Below, piece after piece: positions 1 through 24,900 of a DNA stretch of 64,000 nt (position 1 is the first letter of the stretch; the number at the start of each line of letters is the position of its first letter). Both the position numbers and the translations under genes were made by a program. The notes beneath the pieces are model-generated. The model did no database searches. It worked only from the letters and a program-made list of their open reading frames with translations, and was not told the DNA's origin. Origin of the DNA: Vanilla planifolia (taxonomy: Eukaryota > Streptophyta > Magnoliopsida > Asparagales > Orchidaceae); NCBI GenBank assembly GCA_023846275.1, contig CM043875.1:27413470-27477469 (forward strand), read 5' to 3'.

Positions 1-850
1 TGGTGGTCAAGAATTCTCTGCCCCCATTTTTTTCAATATTTTTCCTTGTTTAGTGAGTAGAACCAAAATGAGTAAAACGTAAACCTAGCAGTGACTCAAG
101 GACATCCCAAGCCATGTCTTCTAAATTCTCCTTCTAAAAGGCTTGGTAAAATAAGGTTGATCTTCAAGCAAGGAATTGTTTATAAATACAAACACATGAT
201 TAAGAGATGGAAAATAATAATTGTATTCAAATTGTTTAAATGAATACCTAATAATTCACTTTGTTGATTTTAGGCCATGTTTAAATAATCTTGATGCCGA
301 ACATGAACAAAGGATGTTAAACCAAACATCTTGAGGGGAAAAGAGGAGATAAATCAAAAGTTAGGATATGTTTGAAGGAAGATTGAAATTGGAGATTTTA
401 AATTCAAGACTTTTGAAGGCATGTTATTTATGAGATGAGACATTGGAAGTATTACAGCTCTAACAATGTCTAAGAAATGACAATTTTTTCTATTATACCA
501 TTTTGTTGAATTGCAATAATCTCATTTTATACCAAGTCCTCTCCAAGAATTGAGTAGAAATATTCTTTTTTCATTATTAGTTCAAAAGGTTTAAATAGAC
601 ATATAGAATTGATTTTTTTAATACTAAATAAGTTTGAAATGTTTTTATAGTTTCTGATTTTTCTTTGAAAAGATAAATCTAACTCTAGTAAGATCAATAA
701 AAGTAACAAATAATTCCTAAATATCACTATGAATGACAGAGAATAGAAATAATCTTTTATAAGGTTTAATAAGGAATGAAGCTATGTTCGGCTAAATGAC
801 AAACAGTAAAAATAATTGGGATTTTTATTCATACACAAATCAAGGAACAA
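1..850. other. AT-rich non-coding sequence, no gene seen
   Basis: Only short, low-complexity reading frames are present and none resembles a known protein. The stretch lies downstream of the three visible exons of the minus-strand oxidoreductase gene, so it may be intronic. The missing 3' exons of that gene (glycine-rich nucleotide-binding segment onward) were looked for here and not found. Confidence 0.5.
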
Positions 851-899
851 ATATTTCAGATAATAGAAAATAAAGCGACCTAACCTACAGTATGACAAT

Positions 900-2000
900 G
901 CTAGAGCAACATGATTTGAAATAAAGAATCACTCTTAGCCATAGTAGCTTATCTTTCTACACCTATTTCCTTCTCAAGATAACAGAGTTCACTATCTTCT
1001 CTAACAGTGCCAATTATCCTCTCTAATCCTTAGTTGTGCACTTCGGATCATGAGTCAATTCATTAATCAAGATAAGATTACTTGCCAATTTGGAAACATG
1101 ACGAACAAAATGTAAAGTTAATCTCACAAGTAATTGAACATTTTTCAACCATAGAAGAGTAAATTTTCATATGTCATTTTCACTCTGGAGCCCCATGACA
1201 AGAAGTATAAGAGTAAAATATAAATGAGTTACCTATCAAACGATCTAAAGAACCAAAATCAAATGGTCGAGTTAGATCTTCCACAAACAATATAATACTT
1301 TTGTTAGCAAAACTACATGTGACTCTATTGAGTTTGATCCTATTCTAACTCTCTTTTATTTGAGAAGACTATTTCACTCACTTGTGGATTCTTTTGATTT
1401 GTCATCAATGGATTCCTGAAAGCCCATGTCATGCCCTTGTTAAATAATGGTTTAGCATTTATGGATCTGGGGTAAAAGTCCCAACATTTTTCTCTAATAT
1501 AAATAGTTTTGTGCTAATGACTACAATGTGGTAGTTACCCTTATTTTTTTTATCTCCAATTGGTCGATTGGGCATATTTTGTTAATACAAAAGCCATAAC
1601 TTTTGGAGGTCTGTTAAAGCAACAAGTGAGTTTTTTTTTTCACAAAGCATGATTTTACACTTGCTAGCTCATAGACATAATTACAAGAAAGCTTCACTGA
1701 CAGATGCTAACCAAAATCTAACCCAATATTTCACCCCAAACTTCATGCAACTCTTTGTTGAGTCCTGTGAGAAATTTATACAAGCACTCCTTCCAAAGGT
1801 GACAACTTCATATTCTCCTCAAGCTCTCCCAATCTTCCTCATATTTCATATCCCATTTTTATCAAAATGTCTACAATTTATTATAATACTGAGTAATATC
1901 CATACTACTCTATTGCATGCCATTGGGTTTATTCTGAATCTTTAAAACTTTTGAAACATTTTTAAGATTAGAATAATTTTCATTAATGACATCCAAAAAT
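900..2000 (-). mobile_element. Decayed Ty1/copia retrotransposon fragment (gag and protease region)
   Basis: On the minus strand, positions about 1260-1190 translate to DFGSLDRLIGNSFIFYSYT. This lines up with the copia protease active-site pattern DSGATDHMTG followed by FSSYTPC. Further on (about 1050-980) GLERIIGTVREDSELCYLEK matches the GAG-pre-integrase signature 'TIG..re.dGLYyLe'. Upstream on the same strand (about 1820-1700) a stretch resembles the copia gag 'FLAGLN..FDEVRGRI' block. Stops and frame changes interrupt all of it, so it is non-functional. No LTRs were identified. It sits in the left flank or intron of the oxidoreductase gene and in the same orientation. Confidence 0.6.
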
Positions 2001-2439
2001 TTCCTTGGCAGTTCAGTGAAACAAGCAGGTGCAATTGATGTGTGGCTCCATCAAATTTATCAACCATGCCATAAATATGTAATTATTAACTTCCCCATTG
2101 GAATAAGTTGAGTCGATTGTGCCAAGAAGCCTTGCATTATAAATATAGATATGTTTTCCACATCTCTAATCACTAAAAGAATTGACTGAAACCATTGGCA
2201 AAAAAAACTATTTTTATCTAACACATGGTTTGTAAATTACTAATATGAAGTTTCTCCAAAGGGATTCAATATCATAGAGTGGTGTACAAAATGAAGGGTC
2301 ACAAACGAACTCAAAAGTCAATGAATAAGGTATGTCATTCTCTTGATAACACAAATATTCTCCTTTTTAGTGCAATCTTCATGTGATGCTAAAGGTGATA
2401 AAAAGAAAAAATTAGGCAAAAAGAAAGAAAGAGCAAGTG

Positions 2440-2757
2440 CATAGTTTACGTAAAATCTGTGTGCAGCACAGTAGGGCATGTGCAAGCAGATTCTTTGCAA
2501 TAGCCAATTTGAATTCAAAATACATAAAACATGTGTCATATAAATAAATTAATTTTTATAATAAAATATTATATTTAAATCTATACAAAAGAAAAGAAGA
2601 TAAATGAAAAATATATTCTCAATTTTTTGATAAAAAATTCTCTTCCAGTCTTTTAGTTCTTTGTTATTTATGCCTTAATTTCTCTATTGCAACTCTAATG
2701 CAAGGTCTATTGTCAAAAGCTTAGAGCAAAAAGCTTATAGTAGACAAATCATATATT
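2440..2757 (+). repeat. Left LTR (inner part) of the gag-only gypsy element
   Basis: It shares an ordered series of blocks with 4975-5280: a GCACA/GGCATG..CA segment, 'CCAATTTGAA.TCAAA..CATAAACATGTGT', an AT-rich centre, 'ATTCTCAAT.TTT', and 'TTTTAGTTCTTT..ATTTA'. The outer part before 2440 does not align clearly, so the true LTR start is unknown. Confidence 0.6.
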
Positions 2758-4974
2758 TTGATATCATAATGTTTTGATTCAATGCCAATGACAGGAGCTA
2801 AGAAGAAAAGAATTAAACAAGTCAAGAAAGGGAATCAAGAACTTAAGAAGGTATCAGTTGAGATGACTATGTCGATCATGCTTCTGTCAAACTTGGAAGT
2901 ATAAGTAGCTCTATTAACCCAATAAATGCAAGTGTTAATAGAGATTATGTGAAAATCCTAATTTGGCAATTTAGCAAACAAAAAGGATGTTTTTAACTAG
3001 AGAAATTATAAATTGAGTATTAATCCAGGTTAAATAAAGATGAAAGGATAACATCAATTTCGTCCCTTCAATGCTCGAGGATCGATAGTGACCATTCAAT
3101 GTGGAAGTTAAACTTGATCTATCTACATATGATAATATAATAGATATAGAAGATTTAAAAGCCTGGTTGGAATAACTAGAGATATATTTTTCTCTGTACA
3201 ATTATTTATCAACTAATAAGATAGCATATGCTCGATTAAAAATGATGAATCATGCACTAACTTAGTGAAATACTTACTTAGAAGTGGACACAGCTACAAA
3301 AGTGTCATGGAGCTAATTTAAAGAATTAATTAGGTAGAATTTTTTCTCCATCAAATAAATGGAGGAAAGATGGCGATGACATAGCTTATGACACCGATAC
3401 AAATACACGATGTAAGGATATACCACGAAATTCCGACAACAAACGAAGAGTTTGGGAATACCCATCAAAGAGATACGGATATCGTCGAAATACATTGCAA
3501 GTCTGTATTATTCTATTGCTACTAAATTAACATTATTTCTTATTTAATCTTTAACACAAACCAACATATTCACAATGGTCATCAAAAAGAGGAATCAATG
3601 CAATGGGAGAAAGATGGAAAGACCAAATACTAGAAAACCTAAGTACAAATTTGAAAATTGGTGACAAGTGAAAAGGTATGTTACAATAATAACTACCAAT
3701 ACTCATATCAACAAAACTCAAAAATATTATAATCATTGCAAGAAGATATGACATAATAAAATTGTTAGAAATTATATATTGAATTATTTACAGACAAATT
3801 TAAAAAAGACATAAAAGATAAAATATCCATTGTAAGGGTACTTAAAACCACTAGAACATGTTAATGAGAGTCGATCTCTTATTGTAAGTCCAAAAGCGAT
3901 ATCTCGTGAAGCATAACAAAAAAAACTATTCACTATCTATATTTAAGTGAAGAAAAAGCTTATTAGTACAATTGTTGACACTAAAAATTAGAAAAATATG
4001 ATATCAAAGAGTATCGTGAAGCGATTAAACCTAGAGAATACACCACATCATAAAACCTATTCTTTGAAATAAATTCATAAAAGCTTAGAGACGATAATAA
4101 AACACAATACCAAATAAAATTTGTCATCATAAAAAATATATTGATTAAGTTATCCAAGTGGTACCACTAGATGTCTATCAAATTATATTTAAAAAAATAT
4201 ACTTATATGATCGAGATGTTGTACAATATTGATGAGCATAATGGTATCAATTCACAAAGGATAAACACAACGTTTTACTAAAACAAAACAAAAGAATATT
4301 AAAAAAATATTATTGGTGCTGACCAAGTGAAGAAGCCAATAAACACCTACCAAAGTTATGCAGTGCTTGTAAATAAGTCAAAACAAAAAATTGATAGAAC
4401 CTCCCTTTCAATCTTGGAGAGAATCAATTTATCTTCGAAAAAAAAAGATTCAAAGTGACTCAAATCCCAAAAAGAAGAGGTCTATAATTAAGGGATCAAT
4501 TGTAATTCAATTCAATAATCCAACAATCCATGTTTGAAGAGAACTCAAGAGAGGCTAATTGACAAAAATTTTATCAAGTGGCACACAGCTACAAGTGTAG
4601 CCACTCTACCTGTGGGCAACTTAAACGAAGGACAACATGTTGAATAGAGCACAAGCTGTCTAGCACATGCTATAGTGTGCGGGACAAAGCACGAGATGCT
4701 TGGCACATATAGTAGTGCGCAAGAAAACTTGCAAGACAGTGTACGAAACAATGAGCAAGACAATGCCAAACAGCACCATACAACGCACTGGACAGATCAA
4801 CACACATTGAAGAAAGCATAAAAAGTGTAGCACGGGAGGCATGTGCAAAATCCACCATCGCACATGCCAAATGTGCCATGGCAAGCACGCTTAACACATG
4901 CATCACATAGACGCGAACAGGTACATATCGTGTGCAAGGTAGCTACACCTACTATAACACACGAATCAGACATA

Positions 4975-5280
4975 AGTGGCGAACATGCAATCTGCACACA
5001 TATAATAAGGCATGCACATGCAAATTCTTCACATTAACCAATTTGAAGTCAAATGCATAAACATGTGTGATTAAAAAAATCAATATTTTATAATAAAAAA
5101 TTATATCAAAACCTCTATATAAAGAGGAAAGGTGAGTGAAACAAAACATTCTCAATCTTTCAACAAAAAAGCTCTCTTTCACCATTTTAGTTCTTTAACA
5201 TTTAAGTCGTAATTTTATTGCTACAATTTTGAAACAAGATCTGCTGTTGAGGCTTTAGAACAAAATGTCTCACAAATAGA
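4975..5280 (+). repeat. Right LTR (inner part) of the gag-only gypsy element
   Basis: Diverged direct copy of the left repeat. It contains a clear TATA box, CTATATAAAGAG near 5115-5126, which would be the element's promoter. The left copy has lost this motif. The stretch before it (about 4600-4990) is rich in GCACA/GCACATG words and may be the outer part of this LTR. Confidence 0.55.
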
Positions 5281-7690
5281 TAAAAAAATGTCACCAAAAG
5301 TACAAACATGCCAATATTACTCTTCTCAATTTCAAATCAAAGCAAGGGTTTCAACCATTTCTAATAGGTTTTGGTCCAAAACAGTTAAAACTAAGCCAAA
5401 AATTCAATTTCGTGTGAACCACTATTTTTATTGTGTAATTCTTTTAATTATTATACTCCAAAAGCTACATTGGTGTAGTCATCATAAGGTTTTGCTTTAA
5501 GTACATGAAGTAATAAGAGGCATTGTATTCATATCTCAACACCTCACAGTTTTGAATTTTATTTATAAATTCAAAATTTTAAAATTTAAAATATTTTTTT
5601 AGGTTGTAAAGGTTTTTATCTTTGTAATCTAACAATTGGGATTGATTGGTATTGAATCCAAAAAATTTCATGTTTTATTTTTTAAAAAATCAACTTTTCA
5701 AAATTTGTTTCAAAGTAAACAAATAAAAAAATAAAATAATTTCATAGCAAATTAATTCAATAATTGTCCAATTAATGTGATGAAGGTATTTCATTTTTTA
5801 TAATAGAAATATTGGATTTTCAAATGCTTTTATAGTTTTTTTTAAATATTTTTTGTTATTATACATTTTAAGTTATAAAATTTATATATTATTTTATTTA
5901 ATAGTATTGTTAAAACAAACACTAAACAAAGAAAAACATTCAATGCTCCAAATGATGTGCTTCTTGAATAATAAAAACTAATTTATTTAGATTTCCAATT
6001 TAATACTTTACATATTTTCATTTAATATAATATTTTAGCTAAATTGATTCATCAAATCAATTTTTATATATTCAAAAGATTTTTTGAAAACTTCTATGAT
6101 TTTTTTAATGCTTAAAATTAAATTATATAAAAACTTCATAGAACTTCATTAAATATAGTTAAGAATTAACCAAAATAAAAATTAATCCATCATTAAAACC
6201 ATCAAAATCAGTCTTCAAACCCAAGAATCATAATCAAAACTAAAGCTCTGAGCCTCAAACAACAATACTACAAAAATTATGTCAAGTAAAAAGAAATATT
6301 CATGAGAAGGAATCATATATTTATCTTTAAAAAGCCATGTGCAAAGTTGAAAGATCAAGAACTTATTTAATTCCAGCCATTCTTTAGTGGAAAACATTTT
6401 GATAGCTTTAAAGGAGGTTATAAATATCTCATGTTTGATTATTTAATTCATTAGCCAACTATTATATATTCTTTGCAATTCATAATAAGTTATTAAATAA
6501 ATGAGAAGTGTTAGTTTTAGATAAAGGCCTTTTCTAATAATTAAAAAAATTGTTAGCCAATGTGTAGCCATGAAAATGCATCAATTGCAACAAATTAAGA
6601 AATTATAGGTTTGACTTAAAATAATGCTAGCTTTCATATATTATGAGAATACAGCCGTTCTTGAGTTAATCCTAGCAAGGTACGAGTGATGTTATATCCA
6701 AGTTTCAATTGCTATCATCTTATCCCTTTTCCTCAACTTTCCTCAAAAAATGATTTAGGGTGTTAGTGATTCTGGCATTCAATTACTGATTCCTATTTCT
6801 CTTCCCCAAAAATAAAAATCCTTCCCATTCTCAATTCAACAACTTGGCTTCAAATGATGAAATTTACAGCACTCAAAAGGACAAAACAGCAAGGAAAATA
6901 TAGCAAAATTGTTTTGAAATTCTATGTTTTGTCCAAGCATTTGCATTTGTATAAGCAAACATGTGCACATCACACATCCGTAGATACCTGCACACAAACT
7001 TAAAGCATCTGCACCAAATTTAAGACCTACAACGATGTAACAATGTCACGTTTTTGCATTTCTTGATACTATATTCAGGCAATAAGAGATTAGTTCCATT
7101 CCTATGACTACAAAAAATATTTTCAACCAGCATAAATAAGTTTGTAATCATGCCAAATAAGCCTATAAATTATTAGTAGGTAAACTAAATAAACTAAGCA
7201 CCAATATAACAAATGGTTGGTAAAAGTCTTCTATTTTTTACTTATCAAATACAACTGTAATTATATCAATCAAGGACCCAAGCCTGGTCCCAATCCACCA
7301 GACAATTCATTTATCCTAAAGCATAAATGTACATCTAAAGGCATAAGATGCATATAAAGGCCATTTTTTATTAAGACTGACGTTAAATTTAGCTTCCAAA
7401 ATGAAAACATCCTAATCTCATTTGTAATCACTTTAGCTTGTTAACCAAAAATAAACTTTACAATATTCATAAAATGTTAAAATAAGAGATAATGGATGGA
7501 ATTATTTCATGCTACCCTGATAAAGTTGTCATTATTTTTCTGGAAACTCAGACACAACTTGTGCATTTCTCACTAATCATCAGAGTTCAATCCAGAGCAA
7601 GACAAGACAGAAAAAAATCACATAACATAGGACTTCTGCAATCCATTCCTAAAGATAGTTTGAAGAAAATAAAACCATCACAGCACATAC
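5281..7690. other. AT-rich presumptive intron sequence of the oxidoreductase gene
   Basis: The stretch follows the 5' splice donor at 7690/7689 on the minus strand. No exon encoding the expected nucleotide-binding segment (GGGGAVG type) is visible on the minus strand, and no other gene or structured element was recognised. Confidence 0.45.
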
Positions 7691-8938
7691 CCTTTAGTAA
7701 TTCTAGCAGTGCTTCTCAAGGCTCGCCATGCAGTCAATGCTGCGAAAGGAATAGCACTTGCCTCCTGACACCATACCAGCACAAGAAGTGTTGAGTTAGA
7801 GTAAAATACAAGCATCATAATGAACACATCAACTTCACCTAGACAACCAGAAGAATACTGAACTCTTAATGAAAAGAATGTATTCCCCAAAACTCTATGA
7901 GAACTACAACTCGCTGATAATTGTTGTTGTAACTAACAAAGTTTAGATGGAAATCAGGGCTGAAATATTAATTCAAACCGAAAGCACTATAGAGAATGGC
8001 GCCTTAACATTCTCCCTAACTTTTCTATAATAGAAACCTTTTCCCTTAAAGCAAACAAGTATCACGTGATTTCCCCTACAGAGCTGGCGAAAATGCTTTG
8101 GCAGAACAGTTTAGAGAGACAGCCAATGACTCATTTCACAAAAAGAAAAAAAAAAAAATGAAGTCTAACAAGTGATTACCACGTGAGAAATTGAAGAAGG
8201 TTTCACTGACAGCTGGTCTTCCGAAAGAATGGCATAATCAGCGTAAGTGCCTCTTTCAGCGGTTGGATGGAGTGCACCGAAAACTTCCTGCCCGACATTA
8301 AGTGAAGATACTGAAGCTCCAACAGCTACAACTTCACCACTGACATCCCGACCCAAAATTAGTGGCAAAAGTGGTTCAAATATCGAACGGCCATACCCAG
8401 ATCGCATCTACAGGTGGACGCTGAAACACATAAGTTAGATATACAGCAATTGATCCTTAACTAAATAAAGATCTTTAATCGAATCACAAAGCATTCGAGT
8501 CTCTTCCCCTACGATCGTATTTGAAACTACATTAATACATTTGAACAGTTGGAACAAGAAAGAGTAAGAGATCACCCTGAGATCCAGAGGATTAATGGAG
8601 ACGGCGCGGGCCCGGACGAGCACTTCTCGAGGCTTGAGTTCGGGAACTGCCACGAATGGGCGAATCTCCAATACCTCGGAACTTCCGAAACGAGGAAGAA
8701 CTACAGCTCTGCACGTTGTAGCCGCAGTGGTGACGAACCTGAACTGGCCCACCGCCCACGCAGCCGCTGCGGCCGCTTCCCACCCTCTCCATTTCGCATA
8801 CATCCGTTGCACTCCGCACACGACTGAAAGCCCAAATAAACGCCACACGATGGTGAGAAGCCGAATCAAAACCCTCGAGCAGGTCCGGGGAAGGGCGGCG
8901 AGCCACGAAGTTGGCGATGTGTAGCTTCTCTCATCCAC
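7691..8938 (-). CDS. RTN4IP1-like mitochondrial quinone oxidoreductase / GroES-like alcohol dehydrogenase family, 5' three exons only
   Basis: Medium-chain dehydrogenase/reductase of the zinc-independent quinone oxidoreductase class, closest by motif to plant homologues of animal RTN4IP1. The family uses NADPH and is usually mitochondrial. Exon 1 (8938-8576) contains CRAVVLPRFGSSEVLEI and ends in SINPLDLR. Exon 2 (8407-8180) holds the GroES-like core SGYGRSIFEPLLPLILGRD, then VGQEVFGALHPTAERGTYADY. Exon 3 (7764-7691) reads EASAIPFAALTAWRALRSTA. All junctions have AG acceptors and GT donors, and the exon 3 donor is GTATGTG. The long frame begins at 8938, but the methionine at 8803 leaves a presequence (MYAKWRGWEAAAAAAW) of more usual length and is the likelier start. 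About 170 C-terminal residues, including the nucleotide-binding half, are absent from the window. They may lie beyond its left edge after an intron of more than 7.6 kb, or be lost. Confidence 0.85.
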
Positions 8939-9560
8939 GCACGAACACGATTCTGACAGCCAACAGTGAACAAGAAGGGGGCGAAACGATCATTCTCACA
9001 ACGCGATCACGATCGTTCAATCTCATGGATTACGCACAAGACCTCTCTTAAAACTCTATTCCCTTGCCCTTCTATAAAAACCATTTTAAATATAAAATAA
9101 GTTTTTAATCTACTTTATAAAACGTTTTTTTCCTTCAAAATGATCTAAAGCGTAGTCGTTCTTGTCAAACAAAAATCTCCTTTTTGTAATTCATGCCAAA
9201 TTTAAATTCTCCAATATGGTTATAATGTAACTTGGTTGACTTATTTAAAATACATTAGCATGTCATATATATACTCATTGATGCCAAGATTTAACTATTT
9301 AACTAAAATTGTCATACACGACTATGGAATTCAGTACGTATCCAATTCTATTCTTACTTGAACATATGACTCACTTATGGTAAAAAATAATAGAAAAAAT
9401 AAATTAATCAATAAATGTTATATAAAATCCATGATAAATGCTTCAAATCTGGTCCATATGGAATGAGTTCAAACGAGAAAAAAATCAAAACCTGAAAGCT
9501 AGAAGTAGCTAATAACAATACTTCGAACACACAAAAGTACATCCCATGCGGTCTCCTCCC
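8939..9560. promoter_or_regulatory. Spacer: upstream region of the oxidoreductase gene and 3' flank of RABA1
   Basis: The two neighbouring genes are both on the minus strand and read toward the left, so this 622 bp holds the promoter of the oxidoreductase gene and the 3' untranslated region of the RABA1 gene. The part next to 8939-9060 is GC-richer and probably belongs to the 5' leader. No specific motif was assigned. Confidence 0.4.
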
Positions 9561-21934
<12,374 letters not shown>

Positions 21935-24900
21935 ATGGTGTCACGTAGCCTCCGCCTTGCCATATTACCGGAGCTAATGCACGGCGCGAGAACTCACCGC
22001 CCAATAAACGAACCACCCCGTTTCTTCTCCATTGTTGTCGAAAGCAAGGAAAAGAAACGACGGAGAAAGGCTTCGTTGCCGTTGTCTGACCCGGAAGTGG
22101 TGAGATGGAATAAGACCGTCACCGAATACATGCGCCATGGCCGTTGCGACGCCGCCCGGCATCTCTTCGACCGGATGCCTCGCCGCACCATCGTCTCTTG
22201 GAACATTATGCTCTCCGGATATCTTTCCAATTCGAGATATTCTGCTGCCCTCCGCATATTCGACACTATGCCCCGCCGCGACGTGGTCTCCTGGAACACC
22301 ATGATCAACGGCCACGTTCGCCACGGCAACCTTGATGCAGCGCGCAGGATGTTCGAAGAAATGCCTCATAGGGATACCGTCTCTTGGAACATCATGATAT
22401 CCGCATATTCCCACAACGGGCAGGTCGAGCAGGCCAAAGAGATGTTCGACCATGCCCCTGTCAAGGATTCCGTTTCATGGAACGGTCTTCTTGCTGCTTA
22501 TGTACAGAATGGGCGCTTTGAGGATGCCGAAAAGCTATTTGAATCCAATTCATGTTGGGATATTGTTTCTTGGAATGCTATGCTCTCTGGTTTTGTGCAG
22601 AGGGAGAGGCTGGCCGATGCAAGGCTGCTGTTTGAAAGGTTGCCGGAGAAAGATATTGTGTCATGGAATGCAATGATATCTGGCTATGCACAGAATGGAA
22701 ACATGATAGAGGCAAAGCATTTTTTTGTGGAATCCCCCTGTAAGGATGTGTTCACTTGGACGGCGATGCTTTCTGGATATGCACAGAATGGGATGCTCGA
22801 CGAGGCAAGAATGGTGTTTGACGAAATGCCTGAAAGAAATAGTGTATCGTGGAATGCAATGATCTCTGCTTATGTGCAGCACAGAAAGATGGTAGAGGCT
22901 GAGGAGCTCTTCAATGTGATGCCATGTAGGAACATTAGCTCATGGAATACAATGGTCACTGGTTATGGTCAAGCTGGGATGATTGATGAAGCTCGCAGAA
23001 TCTTTGATAAGATGGAGGACAGAGATGCTATATCCTGGTCTGCAATGATTGCGGGGTACACTCAGAGTGGGCATGGTGAAGATGCCTTGCACCTCTTTAT
23101 AGAGATGGTTCGGAATGGGGCGAGAATGAATAGGTCATCGTTCACTTGCCTTTTCAGTACCTGTGCAGATATTGCGGTGTTGGAGTGTGGAATGCAAGTA
23201 CATGGGAGACTTGTTAAAGCAGGCTATGGCCTTGGTTGCTTTGTTGGAAACGCACTCCTTGCAATGTACTTCAAATGTGGAAGTATTGATGAAGCATATA
23301 TAGCTTTCTGCGAGATTTCTAAGAAGGATGTGGTCACCTGGAACACTATGATTGCTGGTTATGCAAGGCATGGGTTTGGCGATAAAGCATTAGAAGTTTT
23401 TGATTTGATGAGAAAAACAGGAACCAAGCCAGACGAAGTGACCATGGTAATATATTTCCTTCGTGCATAAGCTTTATTTTGGAATATATTTTATATAATG
23501 TCTTTATTAAGAAAAATTAACTTTTTTTGAGCTATTTAGCACTTAAACTAGCTTCGTATACCTCAGCTGAAGCTTAGATATGCCGTGTACATTTGGAAAA
23601 TTCTCTAGTCTAACCATGAAGTTTCTTTGTTTTGATTATTATATACATGTGAATGCTTAAAACTAGTCATGCTTTTCTTTTACCAACCAAGACATGATTT
23701 TAGGTTTCAAAGGTATGCACAAAAGCTAATTGATACTTGCCATATTATCAAGTCGACATGCTTATCATTTAATTGATTGTTATCTATTCCACAAAGAATC
23801 TATTTCTTTTCTAATCAGAGGAAAGTAATAATATCTTTATTTCTTTATGAAGGATGCAACTACTATACTTATATTTCAATATGTGTTCATTTGATAAACA
23901 TTACTTTGCTGTGGCATGTTAGTTTTTATTTAGTACCATTGTTTTTTGTTTGTGGACAGTGTTTTTGTTGCTCTCCATAATGGTGACATTTCTGTGTTCC
24001 ATAGCATGCTTCAAATAGTTTTTTATTAAAGTTTAAAGTCTAAAGGTAACATGTGCCAAAATAAACTGCTTTCCTGAATTTGAAATAAACATAATGCAAT
24101 ATTATAAATTCGATATTGCTTGGTTTTTAAACATCTTTGTTTTCCTTTATACATTAAGTGTGAATGACAAGCTTGGCTAATAATTGAATGCATGTTTAGT
24201 TCATTGGAGGATTTGGTTCAGGGTAAGAGAGACCCCTGTTGCAAGGTTGCTACTAAGAGAGGAGTTGGCTGGAGTGAAGGTGTGATTCAAGGAGGCAAGT
24301 AATCTTTAGCTGAATGTGAGAACAAAAAATTCTAGGCTGAGAATGCGAGAGGTCAATACCCCATGAAAAAGGAAAATTCATGAGAAACAATTAAGAGAAA
24401 ATTGTATGTCTATGCTTGCTCTAACAACTCCCCAAATTTCATAAAAATCTGACATTATTTGATGAGACTGTTCATCCAAACAGTAAGCTCACAATAAGAA
24501 TCTAGGAAATCTTACATGGTTTGCTTTAATCTTGGAAATCTTTAGTTGTTTAAGCATGAAAGCACTAAACCCATTAGTAGGGGATTATGTGACCTAATTC
24601 CTTGCCAAATTTCATTAGTGTTGGAGCTTGTTTTGCAAGAAAAAGGGGATAAATAGACAGGTTGTAGAAAATCAATTATTATATAAGTTTTAATGAGAAA
24701 CAAGTTTTAAATCATATTTGCTAAATTTTTGCTAAGTCATAAACTCTCTAATCTCAACAGCTTGGCCTGAGTTCTCCATTGGGTTTCATCATTTTTGGTT
24801 TCAGTTCTAAAAATGATTCAAAGATTTGGGCAATTCAACATATGGAGAATCATTGGGGTGGTATTGAAGGTCTTCTAGGACTGAGGGCTAGATATATTTG

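Larger units (their letters stand above)
2440..5280 (+). mobile_element. Decayed gag-only Ty3/gypsy-like LTR retrotransposon
   Basis: Two diverged direct repeats (about 2440-2757 and 4975-5280) behave as 5' and 3' LTRs. Just inside the left one, about 2759-2771 resembles a degraded tRNA-Met primer binding site (consensus TGGTATCAGAGC). The internal 2.2 kb translates in the plus direction, with stops, to a retrotransposon gag. A segment near 3150-3360 reads like the 'W...LE.YFSLYN...A.LKM..HAL.W' and 'W..FK..IR..F' blocks. Near 3410-3500 there is an 'EYTTEFR..A..LGIPIK...KYI.SLY'-like block, and near 3725-3775 a degraded zinc knuckle beginning YNHCKK. No protease, RT or integrase region fits inside, so the element was non-autonomous. 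Outer LTR ends and target duplication are not resolved. Confidence 0.6.

Noticed and set aside
8549..8924. Plus-strand and alternate-frame open frames over the GC-rich first exon of the oxidoreductase
   Set aside because: Shadows of the GC-rich exon; only the minus-strand frame matches a protein family and splices correctly.
21974..22453. Long antisense reading frames across the PPR gene (to 159 codons)
   Set aside because: They mirror the repetitive, GC-rich PPR coding strand and show no domain; the sense strand is an unambiguous PPR protein.
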